Source: Kordiimonas gwangyangensis DSM 19435 = JCM 12864 (GTDB lineage: Bacteria > Pseudomonadota > Alphaproteobacteria > Sphingomonadales > Kordiimonadaceae). From it: a DNA stretch of 64,000 nucleotides. The notes beneath the pieces were generated by a model. It was not told the origin of the DNA. It worked only from the letters and a program-made list of their open reading frames with translations, and searched no databases. Positions within the stretch are counted from its first letter, which is position 1; every line of letters starts with the position of its first letter. Positions 7,811 through 15,320 of the stretch are shown piece after piece. The DNA lies in the NCBI RefSeq assembly GCF_000375545.1, contig NZ_AQXF01000002.1, forward strand, positions 553,830 through 617,829, in the 5' to 3' direction. The translations under genes were made by a program, and so were the position numbers.

Positions 7811-9502
7811 CTATTCCGGGAAACGGTGGAGGACACGCACTTCGTTGCCGCAGCCACGATAGTGCAACTCATCAAAGCAGTTTTTGGCCATGAAGATGCC
7901 GCGTCCGTGCTTCTTCTCATGGCCCTCGTCGTCTGAAAGGAATTCCTGATAAAGGAACCCCTTACCCGGGTCCCTGACCACAATCTCGAGTGTGCTGTCT
8001 GTGCGTTCAAATTCGACGACAACTTCATTCTTCGCATATTCTTTGAGTTTGCGGCGGCGATGGATTTCATCGTTCAGACCACCCGTTTCAAGTAGCTGGC
8101 CTTTTTCTTTGTGCCCGATACCAAGGCAACCGTGCTCAATCGCGTTGACAAACAGCTCCATCAGTCCGATGGCAATCCCGACAGGTTCATGGCTGATGGC
8201 AGCAAGGCGTGTGGCGACTTTTTTAGCTTCCCGGCGCGTCTTGAACACGTATTTGCCGCTGCTCGTATCATCGCCAAGGGCCGCATAGTCCGGCGCACGG
8301 TGGATTGCTACTGCGGTCAGATCATCAGGCAATGCGCCAGGCACCCGTATGTAGAACTGCTCCAGCAGGCGTTCCACGAGTGTCACACGTGCACCTTCAA
8401 GCTCGCAATCGGACACAAATTTCACGAAGCCATCTTCACTCAGGAAATCACCGTCGGGCCCTGTTGCTTCCGTCAGCACATCGGAATAGCAGAACAGGCT
8501 TTCGCCTTCGTCAAGCCGGTCTGTACGGTTCTCATATTTGGGTGCCCTGATAATGCCCACAGGCAGCCCTGAACTGTCGAGGAGGCGCACACCACCGTTC
8601 GCGTCAAGCACCATGGGGCGCGGCGCACCCGCACCCGCATAGGTCATATCGCCAGTGCTGAAGTCGATAACACCATAAAACATGGTCGCAAACTGACCGA
8701 GTGGGAATGCAGGCTGCAGCGCTGAATTCAGCATGGTCAGAAACTCGGCCGGATCCTCCCGGTAAGCCTCAAACCGTGCCATGGTGGCGTGAACCCGGAA
8801 GGTATTGAGCGCCGCACTCACCCCATGACCGGAGATATCGAGCACATAGACACCCATTTTCTGGTCGCCAATCGGCCAACAGCCCCACAGGTCACCGCCA
8901 AGCTCAAAGGATGCCTTATAGAAGGCCTCAATCGTGCTGCCGCTCTGGCGCTCCAGCTCGTCCACATAATCCTGCGCCGGTAGCAGTGAATGCTGCATTT
9001 CCCGCGCCATGGTAAGCTCTGCCTGAATGCGGCTGTGGAAGTTGCTGAGGCTGTTGATCAGGAACTTGTTCTCAAGGTGCATGCGGGCACGCGCGAGCAA
9101 TTCTGGCTGGTTGATGGGTTTCGATACAAAATCGGTCGCGCCGGCTGCAAAAACCTCGACACGCTCCTCCGCTGTCTCTGACGCGGACTGTACCAGGATA
9201 GGAAGAGCCAAGGTTTCGGGCTTCGAGCGCAGGGCACGGCAGACGTCATAGCCGGAGACCTTGGGCATATTCAGGTCAAGCACCAGAAGGTCCGGCATGT
9301 CTGCCGCGACCCTGTCCAGTGCTTCCTGCCCGTCTTCCGCAAAGGAGATATTGGTGAAACCACCCCGTTTTAGGCAGGTTCCGATCATGGCGCGCATGAG
9401 CGGCATATCATCGACGACGAGAATTTTGGCTGCACTGACTTCATCGGCTACTGCCGCCGCACGACCGGGCTCCTTGGTCCCTGCCTTCTCGATATCTGTC
9501 AT
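7811..9502 (-). CDS. Receiver-PP2C phosphatase-HATPase fusion (RsbU/RsbW-type switch protein)
   Basis: This 563-residue protein has three domains in order. First is a CheY-like receiver (residues 25-145: DD31-32, phosphoacceptor D76 in LLVLDLNMP, K128 in VSKP). Second is a SpoIIE/RsbU-type PP2C phosphatase (about 165-395: ELGGDLWG and DISGHGVSAA with the metal-binding aspartates). Third is a C-terminal HATPase_c_2 domain like the anti-sigma kinases RsbW/SpoIIAB (about 415-560: N box ELFVNAIEHG, then RDPGKGF and GRGIFMAKN). The same chain can therefore in principle dephosphorylate and phosphorylate a STAS partner, which is encoded just upstream at 9539-9841. It is probably a phosphorylation-controlled partner switch governing a sigma factor or a diguanylate-type output. 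No sigma factor is in the window. Confidence 0.88.
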   Translation of the reverse strand: MTDIEKAGTKEPGRAAAVADEVSAAKILVVDDMPLMRAMIGTCLKRGGFTNISFAEDGQEALDRVAADMPDLLVLDLNMPKVSGYDVCRALRSKPETLALPILVQSASETAEERVEVFAAGATDFVSKPINQPELLARARMHLENKFLINSLSNFHSRIQAELTMAREMQHSLLPAQDYVDELERQSGSTIEAFYKASFELGGDLWGCWPIGDQKMGVYVLDISGHGVSAALNTFRVHATMARFEAYREDPAEFLTMLNSALQPAFPLGQFATMFYGVIDFSTGDMTYAGAGAPRPMVLDANGGVRLLDSSGLPVGIIRAPKYENRTDRLDEGESLFCYSDVLTEATGPDGDFLSEDGFVKFVSDCELEGARVTLVERLLEQFYIRVPGALPDDLTAVAIHRAPDYAALGDDTSSGKYVFKTRREAKKVATRLAAISHEPVGIAIGLMELFVNAIEHGCLGIGHKEKGQLLETGGLNDEIHRRRKLKEYAKNEVVVEFERTDSTLEIVVRDPGKGFLYQEFLSDDEGHEKKHGRGIFMAKNCFDELHYRGCGNEVRVLHRFPE

Positions 9503-9538
9503 AAAATTCCTGCCTGTACGGGTTTGGTCTCCGCGTGC

Positions 9539-9841
9539 TTAACCTTCGAGAAGGTCAGAGAGTTTGGTAAGCTTGAGCATCGCAGCCACGTGACCGCTTG
9601 CACCCTTCACACTGAGGCGCCAGCCGCCAGTTTCCGCTTGGTCGCGGGCGATCAGGAACATGCCAAGGCCAGCAGAATCAACCATGCTGACGTTGGAGAG
9701 ATCAAAAACACACGCCTTCGGGTTTTTGGCCGACAGATCTTTCAGCAGTTGGCGGAAAGCTACGTTTTCAGAAAAAGTAATATCGCCGCTGAACACAACT
9801 TTCGCGGTGTTATCGTCGCGGGATTCGATGCGATATTCCAT
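9539..9841 (-). CDS. STAS-domain anti-sigma factor antagonist (RsbV/SpoIIAA-like)
   Basis: This 100-residue single STAS domain contains VSMVDSAGLGMF, the segment holding the regulatory serine that anti-sigma kinases phosphorylate. The chosen ATG (MEYRIES) follows AAGGGG at good spacing; an upstream in-frame start at 9928 would add 29 residues unlike the family. It lies 36 bp upstream of the receiver-PP2C-HATPase gene in the same direction. It is therefore the likely substrate of that protein's kinase and phosphatase domains. The pair forms a complete partner-switching module apart from its final target. Confidence 0.88.
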   Translation of the reverse strand: MEYRIESRDDNTAKVVFSGDITFSENVAFRQLLKDLSAKNPKACVFDLSNVSMVDSAGLGMFLIARDQAETGGWRLSVKGASGHVAAMLKLTKLSDLLEG

Positions 9842-10004
9842 GTATATACCCCTTACCAGGTTCGGAACGGACGTTAGAGCTTGCCCGGTTTGGTACGGGC
9901 TTCGCGGGAAAACAGCTATAGGGTACAAAGGTTAACGATTTATCCTCTGCACCCTTGTTGTTGACGCTACAGCGAACCGGTTAAGCGACATTTAACAACG
10001 CCCG

Positions 10005-10052
10005 TATAACGGTATTAAATTATCGCTTTATAACGGTATTAAATTACCGCTT
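10005..10052. repeat. 24-bp tandem direct repeat, two copies
   Basis: TATAACGGTATTAAATTA and its next six bases occur twice head to tail (10005-10028, 10029-10052) with one mismatch (T to C). The right copy contains the stop codon of the oxidoreductase gene, so this looks like a short duplication of that gene's 3' end into the spacer. Confidence 0.75.
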
Positions 10053-11630
10053 TTTGATGTCCTGCAAAATAATTGCTGCAGCGTTGTGACCCGGCCCCCC
10101 TGTCACACCACCACCCGGGTGCGCGCCTGAACCGCAAAGATAAAGCCCCTTGAGCGGCATACGGTGATCAGCGTGCCCAAGCACTGGCCGCGCACTGAAA
10201 AGCTGGTTTGGTGTCAATTGCCCATGGAAAATATCCCCGTCCACAAGGCCGAACTTACGTTCGAGGTCCAAGGGGCTATGGATTTGCCGCGCAATGATGC
10301 TGTCCTTGAAGTTGGGCGCATATTTATTGACCGTATCGATAATACAGTCCGCAGCCTCCTCGCGCACATCGTCCCAGCTTTTGCCATCCGGCAGGTGCGG
10401 CGCAAAATGCTGGCAGAACAAGCTTGCAACATGCTGCCCTTCAGGTGCGAGGCTATCGTCAAGGGTACTGGGGATCAGCATCTCCACAATCGGGTTCTTT
10501 GACCAGCCGTCGCGCTTGGCGTCTAGGTAGGCTGTCTCGAGGTATTCGATGGATGGGCCGATGACGATACCCGATGAATGGTGTGGTGCCACGCCATCAG
10601 ACGGCAGGCAGGTGAACTGCGGCAGTTCCTTGAGCGCCACATTCATGCGGAAGGTGCCCGAGCCGCTCGTAAGTCCTTTGATGCGTTTGGAGAAATCCTC
10701 AGGCACCAGGCTTTCATCCACCAGCTTGGAGAACAGCAGCTTGGGCGCCACGCCGGCCGCCACGGCACGCGCGTCAATGACGGTGCCGTCGGCGAGGCGG
10801 ACACCGCACGCGCCCTTGGGCCCCGTCAGCACTTCCGCAACTTCGCAGTCTGTCCGTACTTCGGCGCCAGCTTCGCTCGCAGCCTTGAGCATTGCCTGCG
10901 TAATCGCCCCCATGCCGCCAATGGCGTGTCCCCATGCGCCTTTTTTGCCGTTCACCTCGCCAAAACAGTGGTGCAACAGCACATAAGCAGTACCCAGCGC
11001 GCGCGGGCTGGTGAACGCCCCAACGATACCGTCAAACGCGTAGGCGGCCTTGATCACGTCACTCTCAAAATAGCGGTCCAGCATGTCGGCGCAGGACTGG
11101 GTCGCCATATCAAGGAAAAGCCGCTGCGCCTCAATGGGTTGTTTGAGTGTGCGGAGCCCGAGGGACGCAGCTTGCATCAGGTCTCGCATACCACCGGCTG
11201 CGTTCGGCGGGGATTTCAGCAGCAGCGCGCGCAATTCATCAGCTACGGCTTCAATATCGTCCTCATAGCGCTCAAGCGCTTGGGCGTCCTTCTCGGAAAA
11301 CTTGGCAAACTCCCGCCGTTTTGCCGCACCGTCGGACGGGAACATTAGGTAATTCTTGTCATCTAATGGGAAGAAGTTCGACGCCGCGCGCTCAACCACC
11401 TTCAGTCCGTGCCGCGCAAGCTCCATATCCTTGATGATTTTTGGGTTGAGGAGACTGACGGTGTAGGATGCACTCGAGTTACGGAAACCCGGATGGAATT
11501 CCTCCGTCACGGCAGCGCCGCCGACCACAGAGCGCTTCTCAAGCACCAGTGGCTTCAACCCCGCTTTGGCGAGATAAAACGCACAGGTCAGGCCATTATG
11601 CCCACCGCCCACAATCACTACATCATACAT
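10044..11630 (-). CDS. FAD-dependent oxidoreductase, phytoene desaturase/PYROXD2-like
   Basis: This 528-residue flavoprotein has an N-terminal dinucleotide-binding motif VVIVGGGHNGL (about residues 5-15) and the second ADP-binding element VLEKRSVVGGAA. A C-terminal FAD motif, LYLCGSGAHPGGGVTGGPG, is typical of the CrtI-type/PYROXD2 group. I start at MYDVVIVGGG (ATG after GGGAGG); the in-frame extension to 11690 runs through repeat DNA and is unlikely. The substrate is unknown. There are no carotenoid genes nearby, so a carotenoid desaturase role is not supported. The promoter region carries an 11-bp phased repeat array, and the 3' end overlaps a 24-bp tandem repeat. Confidence 0.85.
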   Translation of the reverse strand: MYDVVIVGGGHNGLTCAFYLAKAGLKPLVLEKRSVVGGAAVTEEFHPGFRNSSASYTVSLLNPKIIKDMELARHGLKVVERAASNFFPLDDKNYLMFPSDGAAKRREFAKFSEKDAQALERYEDDIEAVADELRALLLKSPPNAAGGMRDLMQAASLGLRTLKQPIEAQRLFLDMATQSCADMLDRYFESDVIKAAYAFDGIVGAFTSPRALGTAYVLLHHCFGEVNGKKGAWGHAIGGMGAITQAMLKAASEAGAEVRTDCEVAEVLTGPKGACGVRLADGTVIDARAVAAGVAPKLLFSKLVDESLVPEDFSKRIKGLTSGSGTFRMNVALKELPQFTCLPSDGVAPHHSSGIVIGPSIEYLETAYLDAKRDGWSKNPIVEMLIPSTLDDSLAPEGQHVASLFCQHFAPHLPDGKSWDDVREEAADCIIDTVNKYAPNFKDSIIARQIHSPLDLERKFGLVDGDIFHGQLTPNQLFSARPVLGHADHRMPLKGLYLCGSGAHPGGGVTGGPGHNAAAIILQDIKKR

Positions 11631-11671
11631 ATATTCCCTCCCCAAAGGCCTGTGATCACAAACCTCGTAAT

Positions 11672-11733
11672 TTGCACATGTGCCGCACAAATCCCGCGCA
11701 CATCATGCACACTCCCGACACACATATTGCACA
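11672..11733 (-). repeat. 11-bp phased TGTGCGG-type array, copy A
   Basis: Six heptamers begin exactly 11 bp apart (11672, 11683, 11694, 11705, 11716, 11727). Read on the minus strand they are TGTGCAA, TGTGTCG, TGTGCAT, TGCGCGG, TGTGCGG and TGTGCAA. The array lies 41 bp upstream of the oxidoreductase start, reading towards that gene. The consensus and period match the array at 35109-35202. Confidence 0.7.
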
Positions 11734-11863
11734 GCCGCTTGCGACTTTCATGTGCTTTTCAGCCATGGTGCCGTATCCGGGCTTCACAAGCCAGCAACAA
11801 TTGGATACAAGCGGGCATGCAGGATTGCAGCACCCTATGGCCCACCAGACAGGAAGTCATTGA

Positions 11864-12139
11864 ATGAAAACCGTTTTTGTCATGATCAAATGTGAACTGG
11901 GGCGTACCTACGATGTCGCGGCCCACCTTGCTGACACGGTGCCCGAAGTCCGTAGCGTCTATTCCACCTCAGGCAACTATGACCTGCTGGCGCAATTCCA
12001 GCTGTCGTCGGAGCAGGAAATCGGCCGCTTCATTACGAAAACGGTACAAACGGCCCCGGGTGTGAAAGATACCTACACCATCATCGGGCTCAATGCCTTC
12101 ACCGAAGAGAAGCTGGACGTCGGCCCTGACGACATTTAA
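11864..12139 (+). CDS. Stand-alone Lrp/AsnC ligand-binding (RAM) domain protein
   Basis: This 91-residue protein consists only of the beta-alpha-beta ligand-binding and oligomerisation domain of Lrp/AsnC regulators (MIKCELGRTYDVAAHLAD, then VYSTSGNYDLLAQF). There is no helix-turn-helix. Such stand-alone RAM proteins form dimers or octamers and bind small molecules, often amino acids; they may modulate full-length Lrp proteins. It diverges from the oxidoreductase, with the phased array between them, and ends at a strong terminator. Length and composition are normal for the family. Confidence 0.88.
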   Translation: MKTVFVMIKCELGRTYDVAAHLADTVPEVRSVYSTSGNYDLLAQFQLSSEQEIGRFITKTVQTAPGVKDTYTIIGLNAFTEEKLDVGPDDI

Positions 12140-12160
12140 GCGATCCTGACTGATGAACGC

Positions 12161-12194
12161 AAAAAGGGCGCACCGTGATGCGCCCTTTTGTTTT
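12161..12194. terminator. Intrinsic terminator, probably bidirectional
   Basis: AAAAAGGGCGCA pairs with TGCGCCCTTTT around a short loop, with A and T tracts on both sides. It lies between the convergent Lrp-domain and amidohydrolase genes. Confidence 0.85.
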
Positions 12195-12201
12195 GTGCGG
12201 G

Positions 12202-13938
12202 TCATTTCGCCAGCGAATAGACTTTTTCACCGTCAATATAAGTCGCCGTCACCGAAATTTCGCTGATGTCAGCGGGCTCAACCTTGTAGGGGTCGGCGTC
12301 AAGGATGATGAAATCAGCCTGCTTGCCCACTTCGAGTGAACCACGCATGTCCTCCTGCCCCATCAGGTAAGCACCCTCGATGGTGAGCGCACGGACCATG
12401 TCATCCACGCTCAGCGCCTCTTCCGGCAGCCAGGTTTCCCCACCATCCGCATGTGGGTCACGGCGCAGCACAGCGACTTCCATGGAATCAAACGGGTCAC
12501 TTGTCGAAACCGGCCAATCGCTACCCCAAACAATACGCGCGCCAGCGTCCTTGAAGCTTTTCGCCGGATAGAGCCAGCGCTGCACGTCTTTCTCAAGGAA
12601 AGGCTCCGTAAGATCGGTGATATAGGCATCGCGGAAATGCCACAGGGTCTGCATATTGGCGGTCACACCCAGCTCCGGGAAGCGCTTGATATCTTCCGGC
12701 TGTACGATCTCGAGATGGGCGATGTGGTGGCGGTTGCCCGTGTCGCCATTGGCCGTTTTTGCAGCTTCAGCGGCGTCAAGCGCCACACGCACCGCCCTGT
12801 CGCCAATCGCATGCATATGAACCTGGAAGCCCTCAGCATCCAGCTTTGTCGCGTAGGCTGCCAGCGCTTCAGGCGTCAGGTTTGTTTCACCGCGATGCGC
12901 GTCGCCAAGTGGTGCGCCAACATAGGGCTTGAGCATCGCGGCGGTGTGGTTCTCCGCCACGCCGTCCACAAATACCTTCACGGCTTCTGCGTTCACGCGG
13001 CCCTTGCTACGCGCGCGGTAAGCCTCACGGCGCTTCGCGACCTTGGCGACCGTCTTATCCACATTCTCAAGCGTTACCTTGGACGTCACCATCTCATCGG
13101 CAGCCAGCAGTGACACACGCACCCGCTGAGGCAGGTCAGCGCGTTCAGACGCTTTGAGATACGCTTCCTCCAGCATGTCATCCATGATCGCGGCATCAAT
13201 ACTTGCCGTGATGCCGTGGGACAGCTGGTAATTGATACCCGCATCAAGGTATGCCAGCACGTCATCAAGGCCTGAAACCGGCAGGAAAGGCACAAGCAGG
13301 CCCATTGCAGACTCACGCAGGGTGCCCGAAGGTTTGCCGTCTTCGCCGTGCTCGATACGGCCGTTTTCAGGGTCTGCGGTATTTTCGTCAATGCCAGCAA
13401 GTTCAAGCATCGCGCTGTTAGCCCAGCCGTTATGGCCGTCTGCGGCCGAAAGGAACACCGGCCGGTCAGGCACGATGTCGTCCAGAAGCTCCTTCGACGG
13501 ATTGGCTTCTGCGAACAGGCTAAGTTCCCAGCCAGAGCCAACGATTACTGGAAGCTCCGGATGGGCGTCAGCATATGATTTGACGGCGGCAAGCACTTCC
13601 TCTGCCGTTCCAATGCCGCCAAGGCCAAGACCTAGCAGCGTACCGCCACCATCAGGCAAGTGTGCATGGCTGTCGGTAAAGCCCGGGAAGACAGTGCGAC
13701 CATCAAGCTCCACGACCTGCGTCGTATCACCAATATAGGCTTTGGCCCCGGCATCATCGCCGACATAAACGATTTTGCCGCCCGCAACCGCCACAGCAGA
13801 AACAACGCTGGATGCAGAATCGACGGTATAAATCTGCCCGCCGGACAGCACGAGGTCAGCTGTTGGCGTGCTTGGCTTCTCTGCACAGGCAGAAAGCAGG
13901 CAGGCCACAGCGGTTGTTGCCAGAAAAACCGGTTTCAT
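12202..13938 (-). CDS. YtcJ-type amidohydrolase, lipoprotein
   Basis: This 578-residue metal-dependent hydrolase of the amidohydrolase superfamily (YtcJ/AepA group) has a lipoprotein signal with lipobox LLSAC (Cys18), so it should be anchored outside the cytoplasm. Metal and catalytic motifs are FTDSHAHL, HMHAIGDRAV, HHIAHLEIV and WGSDWPVS. The C-terminal EVGKQADFIILDADP closes the split beta-sandwich. Family members hydrolyse N-acyl or formamide-like substrates, but no specific one can be named. The start is preceded by GGGGAGC. It appears monocistronic and is convergent with the Lrp-domain gene. Confidence 0.87.
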   Translation of the reverse strand: MKPVFLATTAVACLLSACAEKPSTPTADLVLSGGQIYTVDSASSVVSAVAVAGGKIVYVGDDAGAKAYIGDTTQVVELDGRTVFPGFTDSHAHLPDGGGTLLGLGLGGIGTAEEVLAAVKSYADAHPELPVIVGSGWELSLFAEANPSKELLDDIVPDRPVFLSAADGHNGWANSAMLELAGIDENTADPENGRIEHGEDGKPSGTLRESAMGLLVPFLPVSGLDDVLAYLDAGINYQLSHGITASIDAAIMDDMLEEAYLKASERADLPQRVRVSLLAADEMVTSKVTLENVDKTVAKVAKRREAYRARSKGRVNAEAVKVFVDGVAENHTAAMLKPYVGAPLGDAHRGETNLTPEALAAYATKLDAEGFQVHMHAIGDRAVRVALDAAEAAKTANGDTGNRHHIAHLEIVQPEDIKRFPELGVTANMQTLWHFRDAYITDLTEPFLEKDVQRWLYPAKSFKDAGARIVWGSDWPVSTSDPFDSMEVAVLRRDPHADGGETWLPEEALSVDDMVRALTIEGAYLMGQEDMRGSLEVGKQADFIILDADPYKVEPADISEISVTATYIDGEKVYSLAK

Positions 13939-14044
13939 TTGAAGCTCCCCAAGAATGTGATCACATTTGAACCCATGCTGCCAGAACTCGCCCTCCGGTT
14001 CAAGCGGGCATTCTTAAATTGTGTTGGCAACCAAACCCAAGCCG

Positions 14045-15223
14045 TCAGGCTGGCGTTTCCGCGCGGCGCATCAGCGTGAAGATAGCTGTAATCCAGATAA
14101 CGAGCGCGGCCATGATGGCGATACTGACCACAAAGGGAAGTTCGTGGAACACACCGTAGAGCAGCCCTGTCAGGATGGGACCGATAGAACGCCCCAAGGC
14201 CTGCATGCTCTGGAACACCCCCATCACGAGGCCGCGTTCCGTGCTTTCGCTACCCTTCGATGCGATCGAAAGCACCGATGTATTGAAAATGGCGGTTCCT
14301 ACGCTCACGAACGTCAGACCGAAAAACACCCCGGCCGAAATAGGCGAGTAGGCGATGGCGCCAAGGCCGATGGCCATGAAGACAATACCTGTTTTCGCCA
14401 GCACCATTTCGCCGAAACGGGTGGTAAGCCGCCCAACAAGACCGCCCTGCACCACAATGAGTATGAGACCAAAATAGGCAAACATGATGCCGAGGTCGCG
14501 CGGCCCCCAGCCGTGTTTGTCATTCATCAGGTACGACATGATGGATTCCATCATCGCAAGGCCGAAGGTGAAAAAACACATGACAAAACTAAGCTGCAGA
14601 AGAAGCGGCTGCCGGGCGACCTGGAACATGGCCTGAATACGGCCGACACCCTTGGTCGCGGGCACGCTGTCACGCCCCATGCTCTCCTTGAACAAAACAA
14701 AAACCGCCAATGCGCCAATGAGACATGCAACCATCGAAAGCTGTGCTGGTGCAGCTATGGTGGCCACGTCAGCGCTACGGCCACCTAGCACTGCGCCAAT
14801 TGCAGGCCCAACCGTGAACGCGAGGCCAATACCTGCGCCAATGATGCCCATGCCTTTGGCCCTGCCCTCCTGACCGGTTAGATCCGTCACAGCGGCATAA
14901 AGTACAGCGGAGTTGCCGGCACAAAGCCCGGTAAACACCAGCCCCAGATGTAGCTTGAGCACACTGTCTGCGCCTAATGCGATGAATGCATAAGCAAGCG
15001 ACGCCAGCACAAGGCTACCGACCAGGACGGGCTTGCGGCCCACCCGGTCCGACAGTCGACCCCATATTGGGCCGGAAAGAAACTGCGCGAAGCCGTAACT
15101 TGCCAGAATGGGTGTCGCCATTGCTTCACTGGCACCCATGTTCTGAAGCACGAACATGATGGACGGCAACAGCAGGGCAAAACTGCCCATCACCACAAAA
15201 ATCACCAAAAAAAGAACCGGCAT
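14045..15223 (-). CDS. Major facilitator superfamily transporter (drug-efflux-like)
   Basis: This 392-residue inner-membrane protein has about twelve hydrophobic helices. The MFS loop 2-3 signature appears as GRLSDRVGRKPVL near residue 60, and motif C-like glycines appear in helix 5 (GAGIGLAFTVGPAIGAVLGG). It most resembles 12-helix TetA/Bcr-type antiporters, so it probably exports a small hydrophobic compound by proton exchange. I prefer the ATG at 15223, which follows GCGGAGC, over a TTG at 15253. There is no adjacent regulator. The PrsT-like gene upstream is separated by a terminator. Confidence 0.85.
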   Translation of the reverse strand: MPVLFLVIFVVMGSFALLLPSIMFVLQNMGASEAMATPILASYGFAQFLSGPIWGRLSDRVGRKPVLVGSLVLASLAYAFIALGADSVLKLHLGLVFTGLCAGNSAVLYAAVTDLTGQEGRAKGMGIIGAGIGLAFTVGPAIGAVLGGRSADVATIAAPAQLSMVACLIGALAVFVLFKESMGRDSVPATKGVGRIQAMFQVARQPLLLQLSFVMCFFTFGLAMMESIMSYLMNDKHGWGPRDLGIMFAYFGLILIVVQGGLVGRLTTRFGEMVLAKTGIVFMAIGLGAIAYSPISAGVFFGLTFVSVGTAIFNTSVLSIASKGSESTERGLVMGVFQSMQALGRSIGPILTGLLYGVFHELPFVVSIAIMAALVIWITAIFTLMRRAETPA

Positions 15224-15270
15224 AAATGCTCCGCTAAACCAGATGCACGGCAAAGAACCATGCCGAAACT

Positions 15271-15299
15271 AAAAGGGCACCATCAAGGTGCCCTTTCTT
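15271..15299 (-). terminator. Intrinsic terminator of the PrsT-like gene
   Basis: On the minus strand, AAAGGGCACC, loop TTGAT, then GGTGCCCTTTT ends in a T run, 22 bp after the TPR lipoprotein stop. Confidence 0.8.
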
Positions 15300-15320
15300 A
15301 AAACGTATTGTCACAGAGGT

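Noticed and set aside
10044-11630. Carotenoid phytoene desaturase (crtI)
   Set aside because: The motifs fit the wider CrtI/PYROXD2 group, but no crtB, crtE or crtY gene is present.
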